A DNA stretch of 64,000 bases from Desulfolithobacter dissulfuricans (GCF_025998535.1 NZ_AP024233.1:2488001-2552000); one strand, 5' to 3'; counted from the stretch's first letter, positions 47,906 through 55,926 are shown. A program made the numbers and translations. Notes: generated by a model from the sequence alone, not told the origin.

Positions 47906-48328
47906 ATGACACAGGCAAGACCCAAAATCATCGATGTTGCAGCCGGTGTTTTTGCGAAAGATAACCAGGTGCTGGTTGCCCGCCGCGCCAAGGGACAGCA
48001 CCTTGCAGGAAAATGGGAATTTCCCGGCGGCAAGATTGAGCATGGAGAGACACCGGAAGAATGTCTGTGCCGCGAATTCAAGGAAGAGTTTGATGTGACG
48101 ATTACGGTTGGAGAATATGTGGCCGAGAGTATCCACAAGTATCCAGACAAAAATATCCGACTCCTGGCCTATTACGTTACCTTGATTTCCGGCAATTTTA
48201 CGCTCAAGGTCCACGACGCGATCAAGTGGGTGGAAATTAAACATCTCTTACAAATAAATCTGGCTGAGGCTGATATTCCCATTGCTGCTGTTCTGGAGCA
48301 ACAGGAAAATCAACCGGTCCAGCCATAG
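47906..48328 (+). CDS. Nudix hydrolase, MutT/NudG-like
   Basis: A 140-residue Nudix enzyme. 'GKWEFPGGKIEHGETPEE' and 'REFKEEFDV' form the Nudix box, though the usual REL/EE-G ending is E-EF-D. 'VGEYVAESIHKYPDKNIRLL' and 'ADIPIAAVL' near the end resemble MutT and especially NudG, which hydrolyses oxidised or C5-modified (d)CTP. It starts 2 bases after the helicase stop and must be co-translated with it. A role in clearing modified nucleotides alongside the helicase is inferred. Confidence 0.85.
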   Translation: MTQARPKIIDVAAGVFAKDNQVLVARRAKGQHLAGKWEFPGGKIEHGETPEECLCREFKEEFDVTITVGEYVAESIHKYPDKNIRLLAYYVTLISGNFTLKVHDAIKWVEIKHLLQINLAEADIPIAAVLEQQENQPVQP

Positions 48329-48555
48329 CCTGCAACAGTGATAGCCAGTAAGTGGACAAGCGATTTTTCCAAACGCATTTCCTCAGAAAACCGTTGCGCT
48401 GCAACCTTTTTGAACGAGTACAAAAAAAATACTTGATTATTCAATAAGTTACACATAACAACCCATTGAAAAACTCTTCTTTTCCCGCAAAGTAATTGAA
48501 CCCATCGGTTAATCGGCTAAAATGCCGAAAAGAGCTATCATACAAAGAAGTTCCG

Positions 48556-48766
48556 ATGGCCATAGGCAAACGCAACAAGCCAGAACAGAAACCGCTCTGA
48601 ATAGCGGCCAGCGATCTGCCACCCAGGAGCGGACATCCTTTTTATACCCGCCTCAACCGGCTTCTCGAGAAAGACGGTTTCGACGCCTGGCTGGAAGAAA
48701 AATGCGCTCCATACTTTGCCAAAGGCGGACGTCCTTCCATTCTTCCAGGTGTTTATTTCCGGATGC
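48556..48766 (+). pseudogene. IS1182-like transposase, N-terminal remnant
   Basis: Reads MAIGKRNKPEQKPL, an in-frame TGA where the family has Trp, then 'IAASDLPPRSGHPFYTRLN', 'LLEKDGFDAWLEEKCAPYF' and 'GRPSILPGVYFRML', the usual IS1182-type N-terminus. It is broken at 48766 by the IS21-family element; the reading continues at 51413. Confidence 0.7.
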
Positions 48767-48786
48767 TGTTAATGACACTCCATATA

Positions 48787-48893
48787 GAGCCACTTCATGA
48801 TCACCTTAATCGGGCCACCCGATGATCGCCGTAATGGAGCCACCCCGTGATCATCATAATCGAGCCAGCCGGTGATCAGGTTAATCGAGCCAC
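48787..48893 (+). repeat. Four tandem 25-bp repeats at the IS21 left end
   Basis: Units of the form GAGCCACCC-GTGATCACC-TTAATC recur every 25 bases from 48787, and at least one more reversed copy lies near the right end (51370-51398). IS21 transposases bind such internal multiple repeats. Confidence 0.75.
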
Positions 48894-48982
48894 TTTACCG
48901 GTCGTAACCGGTTCTCGGACTCCCTGACAATCTGGTATATCTCCGTGGAACAGAGCACAATCGTTTCCAGGGAGGTGTACCA

Positions 48983-50560
48983 ATGGCCAACAGGAGGTTC
49001 GAGATGTTCCAATACCGTCAGATCCTTGCCTACATGCGCTCCGGCCAGTCGGATCGCCAGATTGCCAAAGCCGGTCTCATGGGACGAGCCAAAGCTTCGG
49101 AATTCCGTCGTATCGCAACGGAAAAGGGCTGGCTCTCCCCAAAGAGGCCTTTGCCGGATGACCACACCCTGGCTGCAGTTCTCAAGCGTCCCCGGCGCCC
49201 TGCTTCAGGTTCCATTCTGGCGCCCTACCACGAGAAGATCAAGTCTTGGCACAGGCAGGGAATCTCCGGCACCACCATTCATCAGGCACTGGTACGCGAT
49301 CATGGTTTTTCCGGCAGTTATTCAGCGGTACGCCGGTACCTGCAGCAGCTGAAGAATGACTCGCCAGAGGCCACGGTCATGCTCGACTTCAAGCCGGGCG
49401 AGGTGGCCCAGGTCGACTTCGGCAAGGGGCCGAAAATCACGGATACGACCACCGGCGAGGTGTTTTCCACCTGGTTCTTTGTCATGACCCTGGCCTTCAG
49501 CCGGCATCAGTATGCCGTGATCGTCAGGGACCAAAAAATACAGACCTGGCTTGGCTGTCACCGACGGGCCTTTGAATTCTTCGGCGGTATCCCGAAAAAG
49601 GTGGTGGTCGACAACCTGAAGTCCGCCATCACCAGGGCATGCTGGCGGGATCCCAGGATCCAGCGTTCCTATGCTGAACTGGCCGAAGGCTATGGTTTCC
49701 TGGTCTCGCCCTGTCCGCCCAACGAGCCAAGGAAAAAAGGCAGGGTCGAGGCCGGAGTCAAGTATATCAAGCGCAGCTTCCTGCCTTTACGCCGATTCAG
49801 AAGCCTTGGTGATGCCAACCGCCAACTGCGCGAATGGATCATGGAGAGCGCCGGCAACCGTGTCCATGGCACTACCAGGCAGAAGCCGCTTTCCCTCTTT
49901 GCAGAAGCGGAAAAACACCTGCTCAAGCCCCTGCCGGCCAAGGTGCCGGAGCTGGCGGTCTGGTCTGCACACAAGCTGCATGGCAACTGTCATCTGCAGT
50001 TTGAAAAATGCTTTTACTCGGCACCCTACAGGCTGGTCCGCAAACAGCTCTGGGTCAAGGCCACGGAAACGACCGTCAAGATCTTTCACGATCACGAACT
50101 GGTGGCGGTTCATCCCCGGAAACACAGGCCCGGCGAGAAATCGACCATCATCGGTCACCTGCCGCCCGATGCCGTGGCCTACCTGATGCGTGACCCGCAA
50201 TGGTGCCTCAGGCAGGCTGGTGTAACAGGCCCCAACTGTTTACGTCTCATCGAGTCTCTTTTCGCTCACCGAGTCCTGGACAATCTCAGGGCTGCCCAGG
50301 GAGTCATCGGCCTTGCCGGGAAGTATGGTCAGGTCCGCCTGGAAGCCGCCTGTCGGCGTGCTCTTTTCTTTGACAGTCCAAAGTACATCACGGTCAAGAC
50401 CATCCTGGCAAAGGGGCTCGATCAACTGCCCGACGATCCCGTTCCCACACCCCTGCCGGCAACCTATACCGGCAAAGGACGTTTTCAAAGAACATGCTCG
50501 AGAGTGGTCACAACCTCTTCGTCCAAGGAGGACTCGATATGCATCCCATGCCCGAACTGA
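48983..50560 (+). CDS. istA: IS21 family transposase IstA
   Basis: A 525-residue DDE transposase. An N-terminal HTH ('YRQILAYMRSGQSDRQIAKA') is followed by the catalytic core with Asp145 ('EVAQVDFGKGP'), Asp210 ('KKVVVDNLKSAI') and Glu256 ('KKGRVEAGVKYIK'). A C-terminal beta-barrel and tail complete it. GGGAGG lies before ATG 48983. The end overlaps istB by 22 bases. Confidence 0.95.
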   Translation: MANRRFEMFQYRQILAYMRSGQSDRQIAKAGLMGRAKASEFRRIATEKGWLSPKRPLPDDHTLAAVLKRPRRPASGSILAPYHEKIKSWHRQGISGTTIHQALVRDHGFSGSYSAVRRYLQQLKNDSPEATVMLDFKPGEVAQVDFGKGPKITDTTTGEVFSTWFFVMTLAFSRHQYAVIVRDQKIQTWLGCHRRAFEFFGGIPKKVVVDNLKSAITRACWRDPRIQRSYAELAEGYGFLVSPCPPNEPRKKGRVEAGVKYIKRSFLPLRRFRSLGDANRQLREWIMESAGNRVHGTTRQKPLSLFAEAEKHLLKPLPAKVPELAVWSAHKLHGNCHLQFEKCFYSAPYRLVRKQLWVKATETTVKIFHDHELVAVHPRKHRPGEKSTIIGHLPPDAVAYLMRDPQWCLRQAGVTGPNCLRLIESLFAHRVLDNLRAAQGVIGLAGKYGQVRLEAACRRALFFDSPKYITVKTILAKGLDQLPDDPVPTPLPATYTGKGRFQRTCSRVVTTSSSKEDSICIPCPN

Positions 50561-51324
50561 TCCCCATGCTCAAGCAGCTGCGCCTCTCCGGGATCATGGA
50601 TTCCCTGGAGATCCGGAACCGGCAGGCGATCGATGAAAAAATGGCCTATACCGACTTCCTCGCCCTCCTTATCCAGGACGAGGTGGCGCGCCGTACGCAA
50701 CGAAAATTCGACATGCGGATCAGGCGCGCCGGGTTCCGCAATCAGAAAACCCTGGAGGATTTCGACTTTTCCTTCAATCCCGCCATCAACAAGGCCCAGG
50801 TAATGGACCTGGCCACCTGCCGTTTCATGGAGGAAAAGGCCTGTGTCCTGATCGTGGGCCCCTGCGGCACCGGAAAGAGTCACATCGCCCAGGCACTCGG
50901 CCATTGCGCCATCCGGCTGGGTCGTGATGTTGTCTTCACGACCCAGACAAAACTGCTCGGTCAGCTCCAGGCCGCCCGGGCCACCAACACTTACGACCGG
51001 CGCCTGAATACCCTGGCCAAGGTCGACCTGCTGATCATCGACGATTTTGGACTCAAGCCTCTCCGCACACCCCAGGACGAGGATATCCACGACCTGATCG
51101 GCGAACGGTATGAACGACGTTCGACCATCATCACCAGTAACCTGGATCTGTCCGAATGGCGTGACGCCTTTCCCAACAAACTGCTGGGTGCAGCCACCAT
51201 CGACCGCATACGCCATGGCGCCTATTGCGTGGTCCTCGATGGCAAAAGTTACCGGACCACAAAACCACTGCCAAAACCCCAAAAAAAGGAGGTGGAAAAA
51301 ACAGAAAAATCGTCTAAAAATTAA
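50539..51324 (+). CDS. istB: IS21 family helper ATPase IstB
   Basis: A 261-residue AAA+ protein related to DnaC that assembles on DNA and stimulates IstA. Walker A 'GPCGTGKSH' at about 107-115, Walker B 'VDLLIIDDFG', sensor-like 'STIITSNLDLSEW' and the arginine in 'ATIDRIRHGA'. AAGGAGG is 8 bases before ATG 50539, preferred over an earlier in-frame start. The tail is Lys-rich. Confidence 0.95.
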   Translation: MHPMPELIPMLKQLRLSGIMDSLEIRNRQAIDEKMAYTDFLALLIQDEVARRTQRKFDMRIRRAGFRNQKTLEDFDFSFNPAINKAQVMDLATCRFMEEKACVLIVGPCGTGKSHIAQALGHCAIRLGRDVVFTTQTKLLGQLQAARATNTYDRRLNTLAKVDLLIIDDFGLKPLRTPQDEDIHDLIGERYERRSTIITSNLDLSEWRDAFPNKLLGAATIDRIRHGAYCVVLDGKSYRTTKPLPKPQKKEVEKTEKSSKN

Positions 51325-51407
51325 CCACGTTCGAGAGCCCAAAATGACCACCTGAAAGTGGCCTCATTAACCCGATCATGGATGGCTCCATTAGGTGATC
51401 ATTAACA

Positions 51408-51529
51408 GATGCTCTTTGTCGGTTACCTTCGAAGGGTTCCAGTCCGAGCGGTCCATTGCCTGGCATTGCGCCGACCGGATGTCTCTGAAAGAGTTTCTCG
51501 GCTATCAGCTGCATGAAAAGCCCCCCTGA
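51408..51529 (+). pseudogene. IS1182-like transposase, middle remnant after the IS21 insertion
   Basis: Continues the host transposase as MLFVGYL, then, after a one-base frame change, 'FEGFQSERSIAWHCADRMSL' and 'KEFLGYQLHEKPP', the conserved segment after 'YFRML' in IS1182-type transposases, ending in TGA at 51527-51529. Confidence 0.7.
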
Positions 51530-51539
51530 TCAGTCCAGT

Positions 51540-51768
51540 TCACGGTTCCTGAACGAGAGAACAAACAGTGGCGGCGCTGACATGGAGCCCAGGTTGCCTG
51601 CCGTGAGTTTCTCAAGAATCGTCACCGTTCCCGTGGCAAGGTGGCAAGCGCCTTGGCCGACTCCGATCCGAACTGGCGGAGCGCAGCTTTGCCCTGTCCG
51701 GCTGTGATGACGGAGCCGGTCAACGGATGATCTCCCTGGCCGGGGTAGGTGTTTTCAACGGACTGTTA
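51540..51768 (+). pseudogene. Probable IS1182-like transposase C-terminal remnant
   Basis: Short stretches in two frames ('NRHRSRGKVASALAD', then 'ELAERSFALSGCDDGAGQRM') resemble the C-terminal 'RGKxxxxxRxxxxERSFAHxCxTGG' region of these transposases. The central catalytic part is missing, so the old element had already lost an internal segment. Identification is tentative. Confidence 0.45.
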
Positions 51769-51847
51769 AGATATACAGCGCAGTGTATGGATCACAATCG
51801 CGCCTCACAATCTCTATCGCACAGCGTATGCCAACAAAAATGTTTCT

Positions 51848-52015
51848 GATTACCATCAATCTTCAGCATTGAAGTCGGTGTCGACCTCCCTTGTTTCACG
51901 GGACGCCATAAACCCGTCCCTGGGGGCTTGACTGTGGCCATCCAGGCCACAGAAACCCGTGAAACAAGGGAGGCCGACACCTTCATCCATCGGTGGCTGA
52001 ATTTCAGTGGTAATC
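51848..52015. repeat. Large nested inverted repeat (MITE- or REP-like)
   Basis: The core arms at 51878-51902 and 51956-51980 are 25 bases with one mismatch (GTGTCGACCTCCC... against ...GGGAGGCCGACAC). Outside them, TTCAGC/GCTGAA and GATTACC/GGTAATC extend the pairing to 51848-52015. An inner hairpin CTGTGGCC/GGCCACAG fills the loop. No coding capacity. Confidence 0.75.
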
Positions 52016-52165
52016 ACAAAAATGTTTGATTCCGTTCCGTTTTCGCAGGAAGCAGTGAAGATACGAAGAAAATTTAACGAGACAGCAGATAAAAGCTTCA
52101 ATATTGAAAGCTAACAGACAGATATGCTGCCACTCCCGGCACTGCCGGAAAGGAGCTTTTTCAAG

Positions 52166-52771
52166 ATGCTCGGGCACCAGCAAAACACCCCTGATTTCTA
52201 CCACACCCATGCCCGGAAATACTTTGAACAAACCCGGGCCATTGATTCATCCCGGTTTCTTGGAGTGCTCGCACACAGGCTGCCCAAAGGGGCCACTGTC
52301 CTGGACATTGGCTGCGGTTCCGGGCGTGATCTTCTCTATCTGAAAAACAGTGGGTTTTGCGCAACAGGATTGGAACGTTCTGCAAAGCTTGCCGAACTTG
52401 CCCGCAAGTTTTCCGGTTGTCCTGTTATTGAGGGTGACTTTACCTGTTATGATTTTTCCAGTCTCCGGTGCGATGCGCTTGTCCTTGTCGGCGCCCTGGT
52501 GCATCTGCAGAAGCCGGAACTCGGCCCGGTACTTGGCCGGATCAGCCAGGCTCTGGAACAGGATGGCCTCATCTATCTTTCCCTGAAACATGGCAATGGA
52601 CAATACAGGAACGATGATGGCCGCATCTTTACCCTCTGGCAGCATGAAGAGCTGGAAAAAATTTTTACTGGGTGCGGGTTTGTCAATCTCGATTTTTCCA
52701 GGAACAGATCTGCAATGAACCCGCACGATACCTGGCTGGGGTATCTGCTGCAGAAACAGGATACCATGTAA
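52166..52771 (+). CDS. Class I SAM-dependent methyltransferase
   Basis: A 201-residue enzyme with the Rossmann SAM motif 'VLDIGCGSGRDLLYLKNSG', 'GLERSAKL', 'IEGDFTCYDF' and 'LVGALVHLQK'. It lacks the (D/N)PPY motif of DNA N-methyltransferases and the PC motif of C5-methyltransferases, so a small-molecule or protein substrate is more likely than DNA. AAAGGAG precedes ATG 52166. The HNH nuclease gene starts 2 bases after its stop, so they are translated together. Confidence 0.82.
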   Translation: MLGHQQNTPDFYHTHARKYFEQTRAIDSSRFLGVLAHRLPKGATVLDIGCGSGRDLLYLKNSGFCATGLERSAKLAELARKFSGCPVIEGDFTCYDFSSLRCDALVLVGALVHLQKPELGPVLGRISQALEQDGLIYLSLKHGNGQYRNDDGRIFTLWQHEELEKIFTGCGFVNLDFSRNRSAMNPHDTWLGYLLQKQDTM

Positions 52772-52772
52772 A

Positions 52773-53762
52773 ATGACCGGAAAACTTGCCCATTACCTGC
52801 AATCATTATCCACCCTGCGGACCGACAAAAACAGAAACCGGTGGTCAGCCGCCACCTGTTTCAGGGCGCCGCACAAATCTTTCCTGCTCCTGTCTATTTT
52901 CGATCTGATTGCGTCAGGGTCGATTACAGAAAATTTCATCGAACCGTCGTTTGAGCTGGCAGAGACGTTTGCAGGCTACTGGTCGCTGGTAATGGCACCT
53001 GGAACATCCGGTTCCATGTCGTATCCATTTTATCATCTTGGCACCTCCGGGTTCTGGCATCTCCAGCCCCAACCTGGTTTCTCGCATAAAAGAGGACGAA
53101 CCATCAGCTCGGTAAAACGACTGCGAGAGCTCTACCTTGGCGCACGGTTTGATGACGATCTCTTCCATCTGCTGATCATGGAAGAGTCCCGGGAGATACT
53201 GCGCAAGATCCTGATCACAACTTTTTTTGCGCCAGAGGTACAACCTGTCGTGACCAGGCAGGGTCTCATAAACCGTGATGCCGCACAGTACAGTGCCCAC
53301 CTGTTAGCTGCAGCAGAACCGATGCCAGCCTATGTCACAGCCAGTGAGACGGATGAACAAACCAGATGCAGGGTTCGTGACCAGGGATTCCGCAGGGCCA
53401 TTGTCACGCTCTATGAACACCGCTGCGCCATGTGCGGCATCCGCATGCGAACCCCGGAAGGGCACACCATTGTGGAAGCCGCCCACATTGTCCCGTGGAG
53501 CCGGAGCCACAATGACAGGCCCCAGAACGGCATGGCCCTGTGCCGGCTGTGCCACTGGTCTTTTGACAAAGGGTTAATGGGCGTTGGCAAAGAATATGAA
53601 GTGTTGATTTCGCCGGCAGTACGCCGGAACAATAACTTTCCCGGCCACATGGAAACCTTATCCGGCCGAGGTATATTCAAACCAGGTGATGCAACCTTCT
53701 GGCCGGACCAGGAATACCTGCAAATACATAGAAAAGAGCGATTCAGAAGGATATCTCACTGA
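52773..53762 (+). CDS. HNH restriction endonuclease with probable phosphorothioate-DNA-binding (SBD) domain
   Basis: A 329-residue nuclease. The N-terminal region 'RAPHKSFLLLSIFDLIASG', then 'SYPFYHLGTSGFWHLQP', follows the APHKPLLLL/PFWRL pattern of the sulfur-binding domain in phosphorothioate-dependent enzymes. The C-terminal HNH fold has 'CAMCG' (218/221), 'EAAHIVPWSRSHNDRPQNGM' with His238 and the HN pair, and 'CRLCHWSFDKG'. Such proteins cut DNA carrying Dnd-type sulfur marks. No dnd genes are in view, so it would attack incoming modified DNA. Domain call is from motif resemblance. Confidence 0.8.
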   Translation: MTGKLAHYLQSLSTLRTDKNRNRWSAATCFRAPHKSFLLLSIFDLIASGSITENFIEPSFELAETFAGYWSLVMAPGTSGSMSYPFYHLGTSGFWHLQPQPGFSHKRGRTISSVKRLRELYLGARFDDDLFHLLIMEESREILRKILITTFFAPEVQPVVTRQGLINRDAAQYSAHLLAAAEPMPAYVTASETDEQTRCRVRDQGFRRAIVTLYEHRCAMCGIRMRTPEGHTIVEAAHIVPWSRSHNDRPQNGMALCRLCHWSFDKGLMGVGKEYEVLISPAVRRNNNFPGHMETLSGRGIFKPGDATFWPDQEYLQIHRKERFRRISH

Positions 53763-53800
53763 CAATTTCCGGGAGGGTATATTTATTTTACATTCCGTAT

Positions 53801-53842
53801 TAAATCAAACCAGATCATGCGATATGATATCATACCATATTA
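53801..53842 (+). repeat. Composite AT-rich repeat, copy B
   Basis: TAAATCAAACCAGATCATGC followed by GATATGATATCATACCATAT. It lies in the 240-base gap between the HNH nuclease gene and the 3' end of the ribbon-helix-helix gene. Shares its blocks with copies A (44464) and C (54958). The remainder of the gap holds no gene. Confidence 0.7.
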
Positions 53843-54002
53843 CATACGCAATCTCCTTCAATCGCGGCCTCAACCACTGGTTCCGGTGCCTGCTCCCTGC
53901 CGGTTATGTGACCGCCGTACCGATAGAAAATCAATTTACCTGATCTGAACATTCAATGAGTTGCTTACTTTATTCTGCGCTTGTTCAGATCAGGGTATCC
54001 TT

Positions 54003-54302
54003 TCAACTGGTCAGCTTCACAATTTCATCTTCAATTTCCTGCGTGAGCCGTTCCAGGATAAAGGAGTTCATACTGTATGGGGTATGATCGGCAATATATT
54101 TCAGCTTCATATAGAGTGGCTCCGGGATCCTGAGGGGAATATTCTTTTTGACATCTTCCCGAATATGCGGCTCATCCCAGGGATAAACCGTATCGGTAGT
54201 GGTTTTGGACGTGCCGGCACCTGCAGCAAAGGCATCAAGATCGATCTCTTTTTTCCTTGCCGGGGTTGAACGGAGCGGAGTTTTCTTTTTATCAGCCACC
54301 AT
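54003..54302 (-). CDS. Small ribbon-helix-helix DNA-binding protein, ParA partner
   Basis: A 99-residue protein. A basic, Thr/Lys-rich N-terminal half, including 'RSTPARKKEIDLDAF', leads to a C-terminal ribbon-helix-helix fold: 'KNIPLRIPEPLYMKLKYIAD' (strand and first helix), then 'YSMNSFILERLTQEIEDEI'. This form is usual for centromere-binding partners of ParA-type ATPases and for autorepressors. The start overlaps the ParA stop by 11 bases. It probably binds the composite repeats nearby. A long disordered N-terminus fits a ParA-stimulating tail. Confidence 0.75.
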   Translation of the reverse strand: MVADKKKTPLRSTPARKKEIDLDAFAAGAGTSKTTTDTVYPWDEPHIREDVKKNIPLRIPEPLYMKLKYIADHTPYSMNSFILERLTQEIEDEIVKLTS

Positions 54303-54942
54303 ACACCTCTTCAAATAACTGGTTCATTTCTTGAGCCGCTTTCTTGTCCTGTTTCCGTTCAACAACGGATAAACCGTCCCGGGCAGACTTGCGAAAAGCG
54401 ATACGGTCGCGGATAAGCGACTCTGCCAGGGACAGGTGCTGAAAATCTTCTGCCCTGAAAAAATCCCTGGCCTCCTGGTCCTCATGGACTGCAGGATTGG
54501 TGGATACCCTGTTCAGAACTATAAAGACCTGCAGATTTTCATTTAAGCTCCGGGCCATCTCCACCAGATCATCCATTTGCTTGATCGTCCAGATATCAAA
54601 CTGGAACGGCTGCACAGGAATATAGGCCCGGTCACAGACACCGAGGGAATAACGCAGCTCCATGGAATCGCGTCCACCGGCATCGATAATGATTTCATCG
54701 TAGCGCCCGGCCAGGTCACGGATCTGCGACGCCAGGCCCTTGCCGAATTTCTGTACGCAGGCAACCCTGGGTTCAACTTCTGTATCCTCCCGGACCGTAG
54801 CCCAGAAAGACGCTGTTCCCTGGCGATCTGTATCCAGCAATAGCACATCTTTTCCCTGCAGGGCCAACATGGCCGCCACATTAGTTGCCAGGGTCGTTTT
54901 ACCTGTACCTCCTTTTTCGCCACCAAAGAGTACCACACTCAT
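54292..54942 (-). CDS. ParA-family partition ATPase
   Basis: A 216-residue ATPase with the deviant Walker A 'GEKGGTGKTTLATNVAAML', 'VLLLDTDRQGTASFW' (A') and Walker B-like 'YDEIIIDAGGRDS'. It lacks the N-terminal HTH of P1-type ParA, so it is the short type that works with a small RHH partner. The 'KSARDGLSVVE' end is typical. ATG 54942 is preferred over the TTG six codons earlier. Copy C of the composite repeat lies just before it and is a likely operator and centromere site. Confidence 0.88.
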   Translation of the reverse strand: MSVVLFGGEKGGTGKTTLATNVAAMLALQGKDVLLLDTDRQGTASFWATVREDTEVEPRVACVQKFGKGLASQIRDLAGRYDEIIIDAGGRDSMELRYSLGVCDRAYIPVQPFQFDIWTIKQMDDLVEMARSLNENLQVFIVLNRVSTNPAVHEDQEARDFFRAEDFQHLSLAESLIRDRIAFRKSARDGLSVVERKQDKKAAQEMNQLFEEVYGG

Positions 54943-54957
54943 AAAATCATCCCGTTT

Positions 54958-55020
54958 CAAATAATATCATACCATATCAACCCAAACCAGGTTATACGAT
55001 ATAATATCATATATCATAAA
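54958..55020 (+). repeat. Composite AT-rich repeat, copy C
   Basis: AATATCATACCATATCAA, then AAACCAGGTTATACGATA and TAATATCATATATCATAAAC. It covers the promoter region of the ParA gene. Blocks match copies A and B: 14 bases identical to B (ATATCATACCATAT) and one mismatch in 15 to A (ATCATACCATATCAA). Confidence 0.7.
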
Positions 55021-55241
55021 CAATGCAACCTGAGATAAAAAAAGCTATCCCGGAAGGAGGAGGCAGCAGGAAATCTGGCATGATGTATTCCTGAAATCCC
55101 CCCTCCCTTCAGTCCGTCCATCTAAAGCGTTCCAGGTTCATTTTCACCTTTCATGGAACTCCCTGCTGTCATATAATTGTACTATAAGGAGCTCCGGCCA
55201 AAATGAACCGGCAAGGTTCGGACATACAAGGAGGATGCCCA

Positions 55242-55727
55242 GTGGATAAGAGTCAATACGGACGACGAGACAGGTTAGTGCAGGAAAAACGCCATGATAC
55301 GTACAAAGAAAACAAAAAATGGGCGGAACCGACCTCCTGTACAGAATGCCATGCCGTGTACATTGAAGGCCGCTGGACCTGGAATGATCTCCCCCCTGAG
55401 GCCAACGAGGTGATCTGTCCCGCCTGTCAACGTATCGCCGAAAACTACCCGGCAGGTTACCTGGAGCTGAAGGGATCCTTTTTCAAGAAGCACCAGGAGG
55501 AAATGCTCAACCTCATCCATAATGAGGAAAAGCTGGAAAAGGGTGAGCACCCCCTGGAAAGAATCATGGCAATAACCAGGGAAAATGAGCACACCCTGAT
55601 AACGACTACCGGCGTTCATATTGCCCGCCGCATCGGCGAGGCAATCTCCCGTGCTTACCAGGGCGACCTCTCGTTCACCTATGGCGACGGTGAAAAAAGC
55701 ATCCGCGTATTGTGGGACCGTCCCTGA
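55242..55727 (+). CDS. BCAM0308-family zinc-ribbon protein
   Basis: A 161-residue protein of unknown function. A zinc-ribbon is formed by 'CTECHAVYIEGRW' and 'VICPACQRIAENYPAGYLEL'. The following 'HPLERIMAITREN', 'LITTTGVHIARRIGEAISRA' and 'YQGDLSFTYGDGEKSIRV' match the BCAM0308 family found in many anaerobes and Burkholderiales. GTG 55242 with AAGGAGG eight bases before it is the start; the upstream frame is not used. It may be an RNA- or protein-binding factor; nothing more can be said. Confidence 0.72.
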   Translation: MDKSQYGRRDRLVQEKRHDTYKENKKWAEPTSCTECHAVYIEGRWTWNDLPPEANEVICPACQRIAENYPAGYLELKGSFFKKHQEEMLNLIHNEEKLEKGEHPLERIMAITRENEHTLITTTGVHIARRIGEAISRAYQGDLSFTYGDGEKSIRVLWDRP

Positions 55728-55926
55728 AACAGATAGGGCAAGCCGGTTTGCCGGAAGACACGGAAAAATGACACTCCCACAATAAGCCCGCATGGTTTGC
55801 GAGTGACCTGGTCAAGATAAAGTGGGCCTTTTTTCAAGCGACCATTCTCCTCCGCCACTTTGCGGCAAATAGTATCGGCCCCAGATAGCCCGGCAGGGCG
55901 TGTCCCTCCCCTGCCGCCTGCTGCCC

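Larger units (their letters stand above)
48767..51407 (+). mobile_element. IS21-family insertion sequence (2641 bp), apparently complete
   Basis: Both ends start TGTTAATGA (inverted), and the element is flanked by a 5-bp direct target repeat GATGC at 48762-48766 and 51408-51412. Inside are istA and istB in the usual overlapping order, and both termini carry multiple copies of a roughly 25-bp repeat. Removing it restores the host transposase frame across the joint. Both proteins are intact, so the copy may be active and fairly recent. Confidence 0.9.

Noticed and set aside
48787-48893. Regular repeats considered as a CRISPR array
   Set aside because: Units are contiguous 25-mers without spacers and belong to the IS21 terminus; no cas genes are present.
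55728-55830. A terminator after the BCAM0308-type gene (GGGCC followed by T6)
   Set aside because: The only pairing partner is about 40 bases away and makes just a short stem with mismatch, so it cannot be supported.
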